Shown: positions 54,861-64,000 of the stretch, piece after piece
Layout of the letters: each line of letters starts with the position of its first letter
Position numbering within the stretch: the stretch's first letter is position 1
Assembly (NCBI GenBank): GCA_022478985.1
Contig: JAKSZP010012204.1
Span: forward strand, 1-64,000
Source: Massospora cicadina
Taxonomy: Eukaryota; Entomophthoromycota; Entomophthoromycetes; Entomophthorales; Entomophthoraceae
Length of the DNA stretch: 64,000 nucleotides
Reading direction: 5' to 3'
Translations under genes and position numbers: made by a program
The notes under the pieces: generated by a model
Told to the model about the DNA's origin: nothing
Database searches by the model: none
Seen by the model: the letters and a program-made list of their open reading frames with translations, nothing else

Positions 54861-55233
54861 TGTTGCCTTCTCATTGGAAGCAGAATAAAATTTTCACGCA
54901 TCTCAGTTGTCCTCATTAGAGGGCAAGGCACCTTCCACATCAGAGCCAATAGCATTAGGTGACTCCTATGAGTCTGAGTATGAAGCCATCCTGGTATCAC
55001 AGAGATCAAACAACTTAGTCTAGTACTTAATTTCCTGGAAGGTGTTCCCATCCTATGAGAACAGCTGGGTAAGTTCTAGGGATTGTGCCGGTTGCAAGGT
55101 GATGGTGAATACATTCAAAAATCCCATCCCAATGATTCTTTTTCTCCCCAGAGGATTGCCTTGCTCCTTAAATTTGCTTCTTAATTCCCACAAGATTTTT
55201 GCACTTGCACATGTTACCAGTGGTGAAGCTCTC
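54861..55233 (+). pseudogene. Element G integrase tail and chromodomain
   Basis: After element I the frame continues LPSHWKQNKIFTRIS, the integrase C-terminal fold. The chromodomain follows near 55010-55090 (LNFLEG in one frame; FPSYENSWVSSRDCAGCK in another). Its ENSWV motif equals that of element C. A frameshift lies inside the chromodomain. F is inserted 150 bases further on, before G's polypurine tract. Confidence 0.75.
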
Positions 55234-55799
55234 TGCTGATATTATGATATGACTTGATGATAATCCTGAAATAGTCATGGAAAATTGGCTAGAATTCATC
55301 AACAATAATTATAAAGTACAAAAATTTGAGCGCCCTGAGATGAGGCAATATTAGGTCAGAGCGGATGGTTATTGGATCACCTCCAAATAAGGCGGTTAGT
55401 AGATGTCAATGCATGACAAATAATTGGTAAATCACCTCAAACTAAGGCAATCATAGATTTAATGTATGTAGACTCTGCCAGAACTAATGCAATATAGCGA
55501 AAGAATAGTCTAATCAAAAGGGTCAGTATTGACCAAAATCATTAACATATAAGCGATATGAGAAGATTGAAAGATGAGGATTGCTATTAGAAAAGAAGGA
55601 GCGGAGCAGCAAAGATCCAATGAATATTACGTTAAAATAAAGAAGTGTTGTTGGGGAAATTGCTCCATTATTATATTTATCTATTTAAGCAAGTTCTGAG
55701 GACTGGCGAACTCCATATCAACCATTCTATTGCTCAGTGGGTTTGACCCTGTTCAAAAACCCTTCATCATATCTTTAAAGTATTGCCAAAATTATAACA
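55234..55799 (+). repeat. Element F 5' LTR
   Basis: Matches 60769-61337 with many CA/TG differences (for example gaggCAata here, gaggTGata there). Confidence 0.93.
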
Positions 55800-55800
55800 G

Positions 55801-55819
55801 TGTTGCTCAGAACAGGGGG
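55801..55819 (+). promoter_or_regulatory. Element F primer-binding site (decayed)
   Basis: TGTTGCTCAGAACAGGGGG directly after the LTR. It is the A/D site with three changes. Confidence 0.75.
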
Positions 55820-55862
55820 CCTATTGATCAATTACACAGAAATAATTCTCTAGTCTCTGGCC

Positions 55863-56830
55863 ATGGCGCATCAGACTTGCTTTGATGGGGGATATTCACG
55901 AAATGCTACACCAGTCAAATATGTGGAACTAAAACCTGCCTTGGACGCTATGCTCAAAATGCAGGATGAGCTTCTTCAGGAGGTTTGTAGTGATAATCTG
56001 CCTCCGTTCAATTACAATGGGAATATTCATGGGTTCTTTAAGTGATTTGAGTTTGCAATGGAAGGAGCCTTAAAATGACAGAAAGTAAAACTATTTATCC
56101 ACCTTGGATGTTGGAAGTGCCAACCAAGTCACCTGTTATCTTACAAACAGTTCCGTTACATACCAAGAAGTGAAGAATACTGTGCTGAGGTTGTTTGGGG
56201 GTACCGCAAAGATGTCACAGTGTAAGGCTGAGTTCTTGACCATCAGGTTTCAGCATAATGAGACCCTCACCACATTTGCTGATCAATTTATGGCAGAAGC
56301 CCACGTGTTAATTGGGGCAGGAATTTTATCTGGATCTGACATGTGCATTGCAATGACCTCCACAGTGAAGCCATACCGTGAACTGTACAATGTCATGACC
56401 CCAATTTTGGATGAAGACGTACCTATGCTTAAAATTGTTCAGTTTTTGCATTGTCTATCCATAACCTTCCCTCCATCCAATACAGAGTGGAACCCTTCCG
56501 CCGCCATTGTTAGACTATCTTATTTTGGGGGAATTCGCCAGTCAAGTTCAGATTCTGCCAAGTTATCCACAGCAGTTCAACTTCCGCCCCATACCTGCTT
56601 ATCGTCAATGGCCCAACTACAGATCTGGGCCTAATTACACTGACTGTCAGCAACCATCTTATCAACCTGGCCCTTTTTATGCTAATCACCTTAAGTCTAA
56701 CTTTCAGTGTGGCCCAACTTACAATAATCAAGGACGCAGGCCCTAAAGGGTAAATTGTTATGAATGCAGTCACCCTGGGCACCTGACATAAGGTTGCCTC
56801 AGTTGATGGGTCTAAAATGTACAGCAGGAC
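55863..56830 (+). pseudogene. Element F gag
   Basis: The start at 55863 gives 60 codons with LKPALDAMLKMQDELLQEV, stopped by TGA. The capsid is open at 56104-56634: LTTFADQFMAEAHVLIGAG and YRELYNVMTPILDEDVPM. A frameshift near 56510 leads to a Pro/Tyr/Gln-rich stretch with recurring G-P-x-Y (56507-56746). A zinc knuckle CYECSHPGHLT*GC with a stop inside lies at about 56758-56800. Confidence 0.85.
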
Positions 56831-57980
56831 CAATGCTACCAGGGAAAAAGTCAGAGAGGAGTAGAGACATGACTTTATATCTCCATTATCCCAAACCAAA
56901 ACTTCCCACCTGAAACTATTGAAGTATATACAGCGGAATTCCCCACAATATGATGATACATTTCTCATATCAGCAGCTGGTTGGGGGAGTAAATGTACTG
57001 ACACAAGCACAAGCCAAGGACATGGCGAACAAAGGAAATATATAGCCCCTGAAGCCTTACACCTGTCAAATGTTTGAACAAAGTTTTTCAGACAAACTGG
57101 AACCATCTGCAGATGCGCTTTCCCTGAGAGAAGTAGACGCCGCCCTCCCAGCAGACGCTATTGTTAAAGGGTACCCTAAAGTCGGTGCGGGTATTATGAG
57201 CTTCCTGAGAAAAAGTGATCCTTTGAATGTCCATGTAGTGAACAGTCAATATTCCTCTTACTTGGAGTGTAATTACTGTGACATTGTTTTAGCAAAAACC
57301 CGAGTTTCTAATATAATAGATATGGGCGCTCCAGTCAACATAGTTTCCACTAAGTTGGTGGAGAAGTTGACATTAAAACATGATGTGGAACATTGAATGG
57401 TATATGGGACCACTAGTGCAGAAAACACGTTCTCTAAGGGAGCTTACATTGCGCTTCCCTTGCAGTTTGGATCAATTGTTGTTGTAGCTCCAGTGGTAGT
57501 GTTACTGAACAGCAATTATGATCTGTTGATTGGAACCACTTTTATGCAACACTATGGTGCTGTCATTGATATGATGGAGGAGACCTTCGAAATTTTTGGG
57601 CAACGGATCCCAATTTATTTTAGCTCCAGAGGAGTGCCAAAGGACTTGGTGCACATGGGACATATCAACCTTACCTATAGTGATGAGGTGATTCCAGTCC
57701 GTTACCTTTGACTTAAGAGCAAGACCTGGGCCCTTACTCATCAAATATATGAATATCAAGTGCTTTCGCTTAGAGCCGCTGGCCCTATATCCATCCCTTC
57801 CAAACACCAAGTAATAATAAACACTGAGTTAGAGGTGGAAGTGCCTGCTGGGATTTATGGGGGAGACCATTGCCCTTATCAGCAGTCATGGTTTGAGCCC
57901 CATGTGACTCCAGGCATTATTCTCCCAGGTCATGGGGAGATCAAGGTCTTGTTAGCAAATCTATAGTACAAACCAATGCA
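56831..57980 (+). pseudogene. Element F protease and linkers
   Basis: The linker contains an acidic patch (DALSLREVDAALPAD near 57110-57150). The protease frame at 57070-57396 has IIDMGAPVNIVSTKLVEKL: the D-S-G triad has become D-M-G at about 57319-57327. A single stop at 57394-57396 divides it from the second half, open to 57711, with NSNYDLLIGTTFMQHYG. A downstream linker at 57760-57966 ends GIILPGHGEIKVL, as in A. The frame is nearly continuous, so this is a recently dead gene. Confidence 0.88.
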
Positions 57981-59000
57981 AATCTGCTGATACCAAAAAG
58001 TAGCATTTTTACACTTGACCCTAGTGGAGGAGGTCCTCCAGGTTCACAAGTTTGGGTCACTGGATAAATTTGGTCTACCCTTCAAACCACAGCTCAGCGT
58101 CATGATGGTGGTGCTGCACAAAAATATATGAGGCTATTGGAAGAACAAAGATCAATTGATAGCTTTATTCCAAAAATATAAGGAGATCTTTGCCATTGAT
58201 GAACACGTTTTAGGGTGCATGCGGGGGGTGGTCCATTGAGTGGACACTGGGGATCATCCCCTCATCAGATCTTGGCTTATCCGCCAGTCTAGGGCAGCTG
58301 AGGAAATAGTAATCGAGGAGATCAAAAAGCTACTTGAACAAGGGATGCTTAAACAATCAAAGAGTCCATAGGCTTCACCCGTTCTGATTGTCAAAAAGAA
58401 GGACAGCACCAATAGTGTAGTAATAGAATACTGGAAGCTCAACAGCATTACCAAAAAGGACTTATACCCCTTGCTGCAAATTGATGATGCCTTGGATTAA
58501 TTGGGAGGAGCTTGTTACTTCTCAGCGATGGATTTGATACCTAGTTATTAACAAATCGAGTTGCCCGTGGCAGTTAAATAGAAATGCACCATTATCACGT
58601 CCAAGGGGCTTTTCCAACTGACCCATATGTCACAAGTGCTGTGTATTGCCCTGGCTACGTTTCAGCGGGCCATGGACACTATTCTCAGTGAACTGAAGCT
58701 GTTGTGCATCCTTTTGTATATCAACAATATTAATGTCTTTTTGTGTACATTCTCTAAGCATCTTACCCACCTGGAGGAGGTCTTCCATCAACTTTCTGAG
58801 GCCAAATTAAAATCAAGCCCCGCAAATGCCACTTCTTAAGGACCAACTGAAGTACCTCGGGTTTGTGGTAGATGAAACAGGGCTGAGGCCCCAACCAACC
58901 AAGGTATAGGCTATTCAGAAGATAAATACTCCAAACAGTAAGTGCAATATATAAGTATTTTTGCGGATGGTCAATAATACCGCTGTTTTATACCCAGCTT
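57981..59000 (+). pseudogene. Element F reverse transcriptase
   Basis: The N-terminus near 58230-58400 leads to VLIVKKKDSTNSVVIEYWKL and YFSAMDLIPSY. The palm is open at 58627-58839. The catalytic YLDD is YINN at 58717-58728, so both metal-binding Asp are Asn (GAC or GAT to AAC and AAT, G to A changes). The thumb YLGFVVDE lies near 58850. At least six stops. Confidence 0.87.
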
Positions 59001-59560
59001 CAGTTGTATTGGAGATCCGCTGTTTGAGTTATTGAAGAAGGATGCCACGTTTGAATGGACAGAACGCCGCCAATACTCCTTTGATACACTTCAAATGGCG
59101 CTAATCAGTGCGCCAGTGCTGTGCTACCTAATTTTGAGAATAAGTTTATTGTCCAGATGGATGCATACCTTTCTGCCGTTGGGGCGGTCCTATCTTAAAA
59201 AGATGAAGAAAGGGAGGAGCACCCTGTGGCATACTGCAGTTGAAGCCTGAATTTCCATGAACGTAATTACATTGTGACTGAGTGGATTGATTAGCGGTAA
59301 TATATGTGTATAAGCAATTTAGGGTGTATTTGCATGGAGTGAAGTTTAAAGTCATATCAGATTATGCTTTATTATGCTGGTTGCAGAACCTCAAGGAGCC
59401 TGAAGGACGTCTAGCCAGATGGGCTCTCAAACTTCAGGCTTTTGACTTCAAGATTCTCCACCAACCTGGAGCAAAATACCAGAACGCTGAGTGCTTGTCA
59501 AGATCGCCCATCATTGCCGTTATGACAGATTTCAGTAATTTTATGTAGGACAAAATGCCT
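59001..59560 (+). pseudogene. Element F RNase H
   Basis: FIVQMDAYLSAVGAVLS near 59150 (T to M next to the catalytic Asp), ERNYIVTE, then an open frame at 59306-59548: YKQFRVYLHGVKFKVISDYA (TDH changed to SDY), GRLARWALKLQAFDFKI and GAKYQNAECLSRSP, the connection end. Frame breaks in the first half. Confidence 0.87.
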
Positions 59561-60768
59561 AGCGGAAAATATCATGATGAACTGACCCAAGTCATCAAGG
59601 TATTAGATGGAATAAGGGCCAGTACGTTCCAGAAGAATAATGAATTGTACAAAAGGATAAGAGATACTTTTGTGAATATTTCAATGCCTTCCGCCTGACC
59701 AAACATTATTTTAAGTACAAACCAAGCTATTGGACATAATGGAGTATGTAAGACCCTAAAATTGTTATGACCTTGGTACTATCAGGAGAGCATGAACTTT
59801 GACGTACTTGAAACCATTTCCTGCTGCCACCAGTGCCAAGTGGAAAAGCCGTTCTACCAGAAGACCTCATACCCTTTAGTGAAACCCCATTTTTCTTGGA
59901 ATACGGCTTCCCTTGATGTCGATGGCCCTCTGCCAACAGGAGCTAACCGGTCTAAGTACATTCTGGTGGCGGTCAACCACTTGACCAGGTGGGTTGAAGC
60001 ATGGTCAATATGAGATTTGGGGGCGGTCACAGTGGCCAAGTTTGTAATAGAATGTAACTATCCAGTGACATGGCTGCCCTCAGTACATTCTTACTGAAAA
60101 CAGAACTAACTTCACTTTGCACATCCTTACAAAGTTGAATGAGCTGATGGGCATCCGCAGGGTTCTGATGACCCATATCACCCTGAGTCCAATGGGATGG
60201 TTGAACGAGTTGTTAGACCTTAATGAACATACTTTAGAAATTGGTAATGGATCAACCTTCCGATTGGAGTTCCCTCCTTTCCACCACCATCTTTGCCTAT
60301 AACATTAGCTACCATTCCGCCACGGGGAAGAGCCCCTTTCAGCCACTATATGGATGACACCTTGCCCTTCCAGCCCTGCTTTATGCATGCATGGAAGATA
60401 ATGAAGGAATGGTTCCCCACCATTATTTGACTAACCTAGTGAACATGGTAATCAAATTACAAACCAAAGTGTACTATTTCAGCTTAGCCAAGAAGATCAG
60501 GAATCAGGCTGCCAATCAGGTACGGTGTAACAGGTTGGCTCAGTTCAAGGAAAAGGACATGGTTCTCTTTCATGAACAACACGGGTTTGGTTGGAAACAT
60601 AAATTGGCCAGCATCTGGATTGGTCCATTTGAAGTTATCAAGAAAATGGGGGTTGACGCCTATACCATAAAGGACCCCATGTGCCATCAGATTATTAACC
60701 ATGTGCACGCAAAGTTCATTCAGGCGTATAATAAAAGGAGCCTCATTGTCCAGTCAAAGGGGGAGTAA
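59561..60768 (+). pseudogene. Element F integrase
   Basis: The zinc finger is partly lost; its CCHQC half is near 59820. The core at 59792-60013 includes HFSWNTASLDVDGPLPTG and YILVAVNHLTRWVEAW. A later piece has [12 protein letters not shown] near 60180 (frameshifted). The C-terminal domain at 60391-60768 is open to its stop: LAQFKEKDMVLFHEQHG, IGPFEVIKKMGVDAYTIKD and INHVHAKFIQAYN. No chromodomain. Confidence 0.87.
60756..60768 (+). promoter_or_regulatory. Element F polypurine tract
   Basis: aagggggagtaa ends at the TGTCAAG start of the 3' LTR. It overlaps the end of the integrase frame. Confidence 0.8.
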
Positions 60769-61337
60769 TGTCAAGATTCTGATATGACTGGATGATAAGC
60801 TCAAAATAGCCATGGCAGATCGACTAGAATCCGCTGACAATAATTATAGAGTACAAATTTTCAAGCGCTCTGAGATGAGGTGATATTAGGTCAGAATGGA
60901 TGGTTATTGGATTGCCTCCGAATAAGGCAGTTAGTAAATGTTGATACACAAAAAAATTAGTAAATACCTCAAACTAAAGCGATTGTGCATTTAATGAATG
61001 TAGACTCTTCCAGAACCAATGAGAATATGGAGGAATAAATAGTCTAAGCAAAAGGGTCGGTATCAACTGAAGTTGCTAACATATAAGAAAGATGAGATGA
61101 TTGCTAGAGGAGGATTGTTATTAGAAAAGAAGGAGAGGAGCAGCAAAGATTCACTGAATAATTTACGTTAAAATAAAGAAGGGTTGTTGGGGCAATTGCT
61201 CTATATTATTATATTTATTTATTTAATTGTTTTATGAGGACTAGAAATCTCCATATTGTCCATTCTATTGCTCAGTGGGGTTGACCCTATGCAAAAGACC
61301 TTTGGCGTATCTTCAAAGTATTGCCAAAATTATAACA
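60769..61337 (+). repeat. Element F 3' LTR
   Basis: 569 bp, pairs with 55234-55799. The target copy CTCTC follows at 61338-61342. Confidence 0.93.
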
Positions 61338-61349
61338 CTCTCCTTGTTT

Positions 61350-61365
61350 AAAAAGAAGAGTTTAA
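61350..61365 (+). promoter_or_regulatory. Element G polypurine tract
   Basis: aaaaagaagagtttaa lies directly before the TGTAAGT start of G's 3' LTR. Confidence 0.6.
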
Positions 61366-62520
61366 TGTAAGTCCTGGGAAGCAATACCTACTTTTGAACT
61401 GGGAGGAGTTCCCTCATAGAACTAGAAGAGCATTAAGACAGCGACTGTTTTCTACTAGAAAAAAAATCTTGGGTCATTTAGTGGATGAGAGATGGGTAAC
61501 GGCCTATCCACTGAGAGTTTTTATCCTTCTGGTCCTTACCACCACTAAAGAGTTGCTGGGAAAGAATAGGGGTGTGTTCAAGGAGGTGATAGAGGCCAGG
61601 TTAAACTTTTCAGGCGCCAAATTGTCTCCTCCTACAAAGCAAAGGTCAGAAACAAGGTTTGAGCATCCCTAAGGGAACAAACCTGTTTCAAGAGCTAAGA
61701 AGTCCGGCAAAAGTAATTTAAACTTGAAAAACCTTCCCACCTTTTCCAACTCTCAAATTTTTTGAAACAAAGGTGTCATCAACAGGTTTAAGCTTTGTGA
61801 ACCCAATTGATTCAGTTTGTAATTGGGCCTGATATCCCTGCCCTTGGATATTCCTGACCATCCTGCCAAATAGTCCATACAGCTCTGAGCCATTACTGGG
61901 TTGTAAATCTCTCAGAAAAATTTGAACCCAGTCTGAACATGGGTCAAAGTGCTCTGGAATCACATGCTCAACCTTTAATAGTATTAAAATGATAATTAGT
62001 TTGTTGACTTTTAGATTGCGTTGTAAAAGGAATGGATTGACCCAAATGCACACCCACTAATTCCCTGAGTTGTCTATAAGGCAGTAGGCCCCAGCAAGTG
62101 CTGCGTTCAGTCTTTTTTCCCCTTTATTTTAATTTAAAAACCTTAAAAATCCAATTTTTATTTCTCTAATTTAGTCCCAATAAAGGATGGTTAGCCTAGC
62201 AGGGTAATCCCGCTTCTGCATCAGTGCAGGTTTTGTTCAATACAGATTAAAAACCTGTATTGGCTAGAAAAATACTTGGTGTGGTATATTTGTCCTAAGG
62301 TTGCCCCACCTCAAATACTTTTTTAAATCTAGTCCTAATAGCTATTATATGCCATGATTTTCCAGATTTGTGAAGGCGCGGCCCATAGGGGATTATTTTT
62401 CCCCTCAGTTAGGCAGACTCACATGGGTGGTTTTACCATTAGTATTCTGAAGATTATTTTAGGTGGTTGCTCACCTGGAATGGCTGCTAAACCTTATTCT
62501 CATCAGCACATTACATGACA
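61366..62520 (+). repeat. Element G 3' LTR (with SINE insert)
   Basis: 1155 bp including a 147-bp insert plus its target copy. The rest pairs with 34143-35128. An open frame at 61394-61672 (92 codons) is a by-product or an old gene relic within the LTR; its counterpart in the 5' copy has many stops. Confidence 0.85.
62183..62329 (+). mobile_element. Short tRNA-derived SINE-like insert in G's 3' LTR
   Basis: Absent from the other G LTR, so it is an insertion. Flanks are an 11-bp repeat with one mismatch, TAGTCCCAATA (62172-62182) and TAGTCCTAATA (62330-62340). It has an A-box-like TAGCCTAGCAGG at 62192-62203 and a B-box-like GGTTTTGTTCAATAC at about 62229-62243, at normal tRNA spacing. It is not the same family as the insert at 53170. 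Confidence 0.65.
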
Positions 62521-62649
62521 AGTATTAGTTTATCATGATTAGTTTAGGCTGTTTCCATACACAACTATTGGATAAAGGTCACAAGAAAAAAAACTAATTG
62601 GTGTTTTTTAGAGTTTATTGCAAGTAAGGGTAGAAGGAAAGAGAGAACT

Positions 62650-62975
62650 TTACAAAGAACTCATTTGGTGAGAAGAATTTTAAAGATACCATTAGGGTCA
62701 GAGGAAATTTTTTAGCGCTAGTTAAGACCAACATAATAGGGGGACATCCACGCATCTTTATTGAAGATAAGCCATACAAAGGAAATATCCTTAATAGAAA
62801 CCCCTATTATGGTACCTTGGAAATAGCCTAATAGGCCATATCATATTGGGAAGAGGGTCTGAGGGGAATTTTTTCTGGCTCCCGCTTCAAACGGTGGGCC
62901 ATGGCAGACAAAATGGGGTCAGAGCATCAGCAGCATTTGGCAAATAGTGATATAGATGCAGCTTCTCTACATTAA
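62650..62975 (+). pseudogene. Unrecognised plus-strand coding remnant
   Basis: With one frameshift near 62715 and two adjacent stops near 62830, a frame reads RRILKIPLGSEEIF, then GGHPRIFIEDKPYKGNILNR and SYWEEGLRGIFSGSRFKRWA. The amino-acid mix is that of a folded protein, but no family is recognised. Confidence 0.35.
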
Positions 62976-63015
62976 TGAGGCCAGCAGTATACTTCGTCTC
63001 AACAAACTGAATAAG

Positions 63016-63770
63016 CTAATGCTCAACAAATATAATAAGCGCAGGAGCACAAGTAAAGAACTTGATACATTGGCGTGTTCGTTGATAATTGGGATTAAGG
63101 AGAGAAGATTTTGCCACACCAATGCAAGCATGGCTCACAGCAAATGTGAGCTCTTCAATCTCATACTTGGGGTCATCAGGGAAATCCTGGGGGAATTTAG
63201 GGATGGGATTACCCTCACAAAGAGGTTCCATCGTCCATGAAGATTCTGGTTGAGGAGAGTATTTGCTAGGGCAGCAGCATTTTCAACAGCCATTTTTTAT
63301 TTTTTAAATTGAAAAGCTGTTTCAGGAGCAAAAACGGTGATGGGGAGTAAAATTAGGGGGATCATAAAAATTTCTTTCAGGTGAAAAAAGGTTTAAATTA
63401 ATAAGTTCAATCTGCATCAACAATCCATTTGAGAGCATAAAAGAAAAAGGTTCAGCAAGCACTGGGTCAGCAATAGAAGTTGGAGGGGTGGTGGGAACTG
63501 TTTGGTTGTGCACAGTCAACCATTTTCAAACAGTGAAACTGAGCAGCAACCTTCTCAAAAATATTTTGATGCGACGAACTTTGATTGGTTGGCGCTCTGG
63601 GAGCAGTGCCAGCATTGGTTGCAGCAGGGAGAGGAAGAATCTAACAACATTCAAAACATTTTTTCTAGGTGGCATTGATGCTGATGCTGAAAGGAGGAGT
63701 GGAGGAAGCAGCTGCATCGAAACTTCTGGGCACTTGCACTTTGAATGATTTAGTTCAAAGAACAAGGGAC
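63016..63770 (-). pseudogene. Unrecognised minus-strand coding remnant, possibly gag
   Basis: Three minus-strand pieces: 63526-63765, 63322-63519 (VPTTPPTSIADPVLAEPFSF) and 63016-63231 (GNPIPKFPQDFPDDPKYEIE, then LTFAVSHACIGVAKSSLL). A second start near 63293 reads MAVENAAALANTLLNQNLHG in another frame. The composition suits a gag N-terminus. No motif decides it. Confidence 0.35.
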
Positions 63771-64000
63771 AGATAGTGCAACCATTTTTTGATGCGCGTT
63801 CAGAAGAGATGATCAGGGGTGGATCTGATCACGGTGTGTGGGGGGAATTGTGAGGTGGGTGTAACAGTGAAAAGGTTAGAGGAACACTATTCACATCTTG
63901 AGGTAGCAGTCTTTCAGGCTTGCCCTAACATGTTTGAAGTCTTAACCTTAGGCTTTTAAGTCATTTATTAGTTAAGCAATCTCTGGCAATATTTATTATT

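Larger units (their letters stand above)
55234..61337 (+). mobile_element. Element F: complete but decayed Ty3/gypsy retrotransposon
   Basis: Short LTRs of 566 and 569 bp (55234-55799, 60769-61337; end ATTATAACA), target copies CTCTC at 55229-55233 and 61338-61342. It has the full order gag, protease, RT, RNase H, integrase in about 5 kb. It is the best preserved element of the A/B/D/F/I lineage in layout, but catalytic residues are lost in protease and RT. It lies between G's chromodomain and 3' LTR. Confidence 0.95.
34143..62520 (+). mobile_element. Element G: chromovirus spread over 28 kb by nested insertions
   Basis: The LTRs at 34143-35128 and 61366-62520 both begin TGTAAGT and end CATGACA. 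Between them G's own sequence is 35129-37736 (protease, RT, RNase H), 48379-49346 (integrase), 54861-55233 (chromodomain) and 61343-61365 (polypurine tract). H, I and F fill the gaps. The reading frame resumes after H (...LIFM then KDEIVIFK) and after I (FHLKL then PSHWK). No matching target copy was found at the outer ends (CTTAC versus AGTAT). The gag region is almost absent, so G was deleted before or after the nesting. Confidence 0.85.
62521..64000. other. Right flank with weak coding remnants
   Basis: Sequence beyond G, perhaps the element or host DNA that G entered. No LTR, pol motif or RNA gene was recognised. Two stretches look once-coding and are listed separately. The rest is A/T-rich. 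Confidence 0.5.

Noticed and set aside
56510..57106. A 198-codon minus-strand gene opposite element F gag
   Set aside because: Lies antisense to readable gag and protease-linker coding. Its Cys/Leu/Val-rich composition is typical of a shadow frame, and nothing in A or B corresponds to it.
61394..61672. A 92-codon protein gene in G's 3' LTR
   Set aside because: The homologous part of the 5' LTR (from 34170) has many stops and the frame is not shared, so it is probably chance.
1..64000. CRISPR array, rRNA, bacterial operon or phage
   Set aside because: No regular short repeats with unique spacers, no rRNA blocks and no operon-like gene packing were seen. The only regular array is the 76-bp one in element H.
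1..64000. Assignment to a named species or order
   Set aside because: There is no host gene. Chromoviruses and the LINE tail favour a fungus, the mariner favours an animal, and CpG decay fits several groups. The evidence is too mixed.

Overview
This window is a transposon-on-transposon stretch of a eukaryotic nuclear genome. I found no host gene, bacterial operon or CRISPR array. Nearly everything from 1 to 62520 can be assigned to Ty3/gypsy LTR retrotransposons, one LINE, one mariner transposon and two tRNA-derived SINE-like insertions. The host is uncertain. Chromoviruses, a LINE whose ORF2 ends in a CPxC...HxxxxC zinc motif, and the bloated repeat landscape fit a transposon-rich fungus. 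The D34D mariner is of an animal type, and the LTR pairs show CpG-type decay, so an animal or a plant is not excluded.

Left half, mostly minus strand (1-31850). Element E (plus strand, chromovirus) enters from off-window and ends in an LTR at 852-1176 plus 11570-11760. That LTR is split by element A (1177-11564, minus, TSD CATAG), which itself carries a deleted mariner (6687-7619, TA target). E appears to sit inside the 3' region of element C (chromovirus, minus: integrase and chromodomain 11990-13260, protease/RT 28141-29662, gag 30668-31840). C is split in its RNase H by element B (13830-28135, minus, TSD CACCC). B is split in its own RNase H by a 6.4 kb LINE (16633-23069, plus, 13-15 bp TSD). 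Across the B and LINE insertions the interrupted reading frame resumes on the other side, which confirms the borders.

Right half, plus strand (34143-62520). A single chromovirus, element G, is spread over 28 kb by four nested insertions: element H (37737-48378, no pol, carrying a 76-bp tandem array) which in turn holds element D (39438-46522); element I (49347-54860, most of pol deleted) which holds a SINE-like 280-bp insert (53170-53449); element F (55234-61337, TSD CTCTC); and a second tRNA-derived insert in G's 3' LTR (62183-62329). Beyond 62520 only weak coding remnants remain.

How the parts relate. Two LTR families are mixed. A, B, D, F and I form one lineage: gag with the same conserved capsid block, a CCHC knuckle, DSG-type protease, RT, RNase H, and integrase without a chromodomain. 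All share a primer-binding site close to TGGTGCTCACTACAGGGG. C, E and G are chromoviruses ending in a chromodomain. All LTR elements are dead through stops, frameshifts and lost catalytic residues, although A keeps an intact YLDD box. The least decayed unit is the LINE ORF1 (643 codons open). Points worth a second look are an antisense reading frame in A's 3' region, mirrored CA/TG differences between paired LTRs, and the shared primer-binding site.
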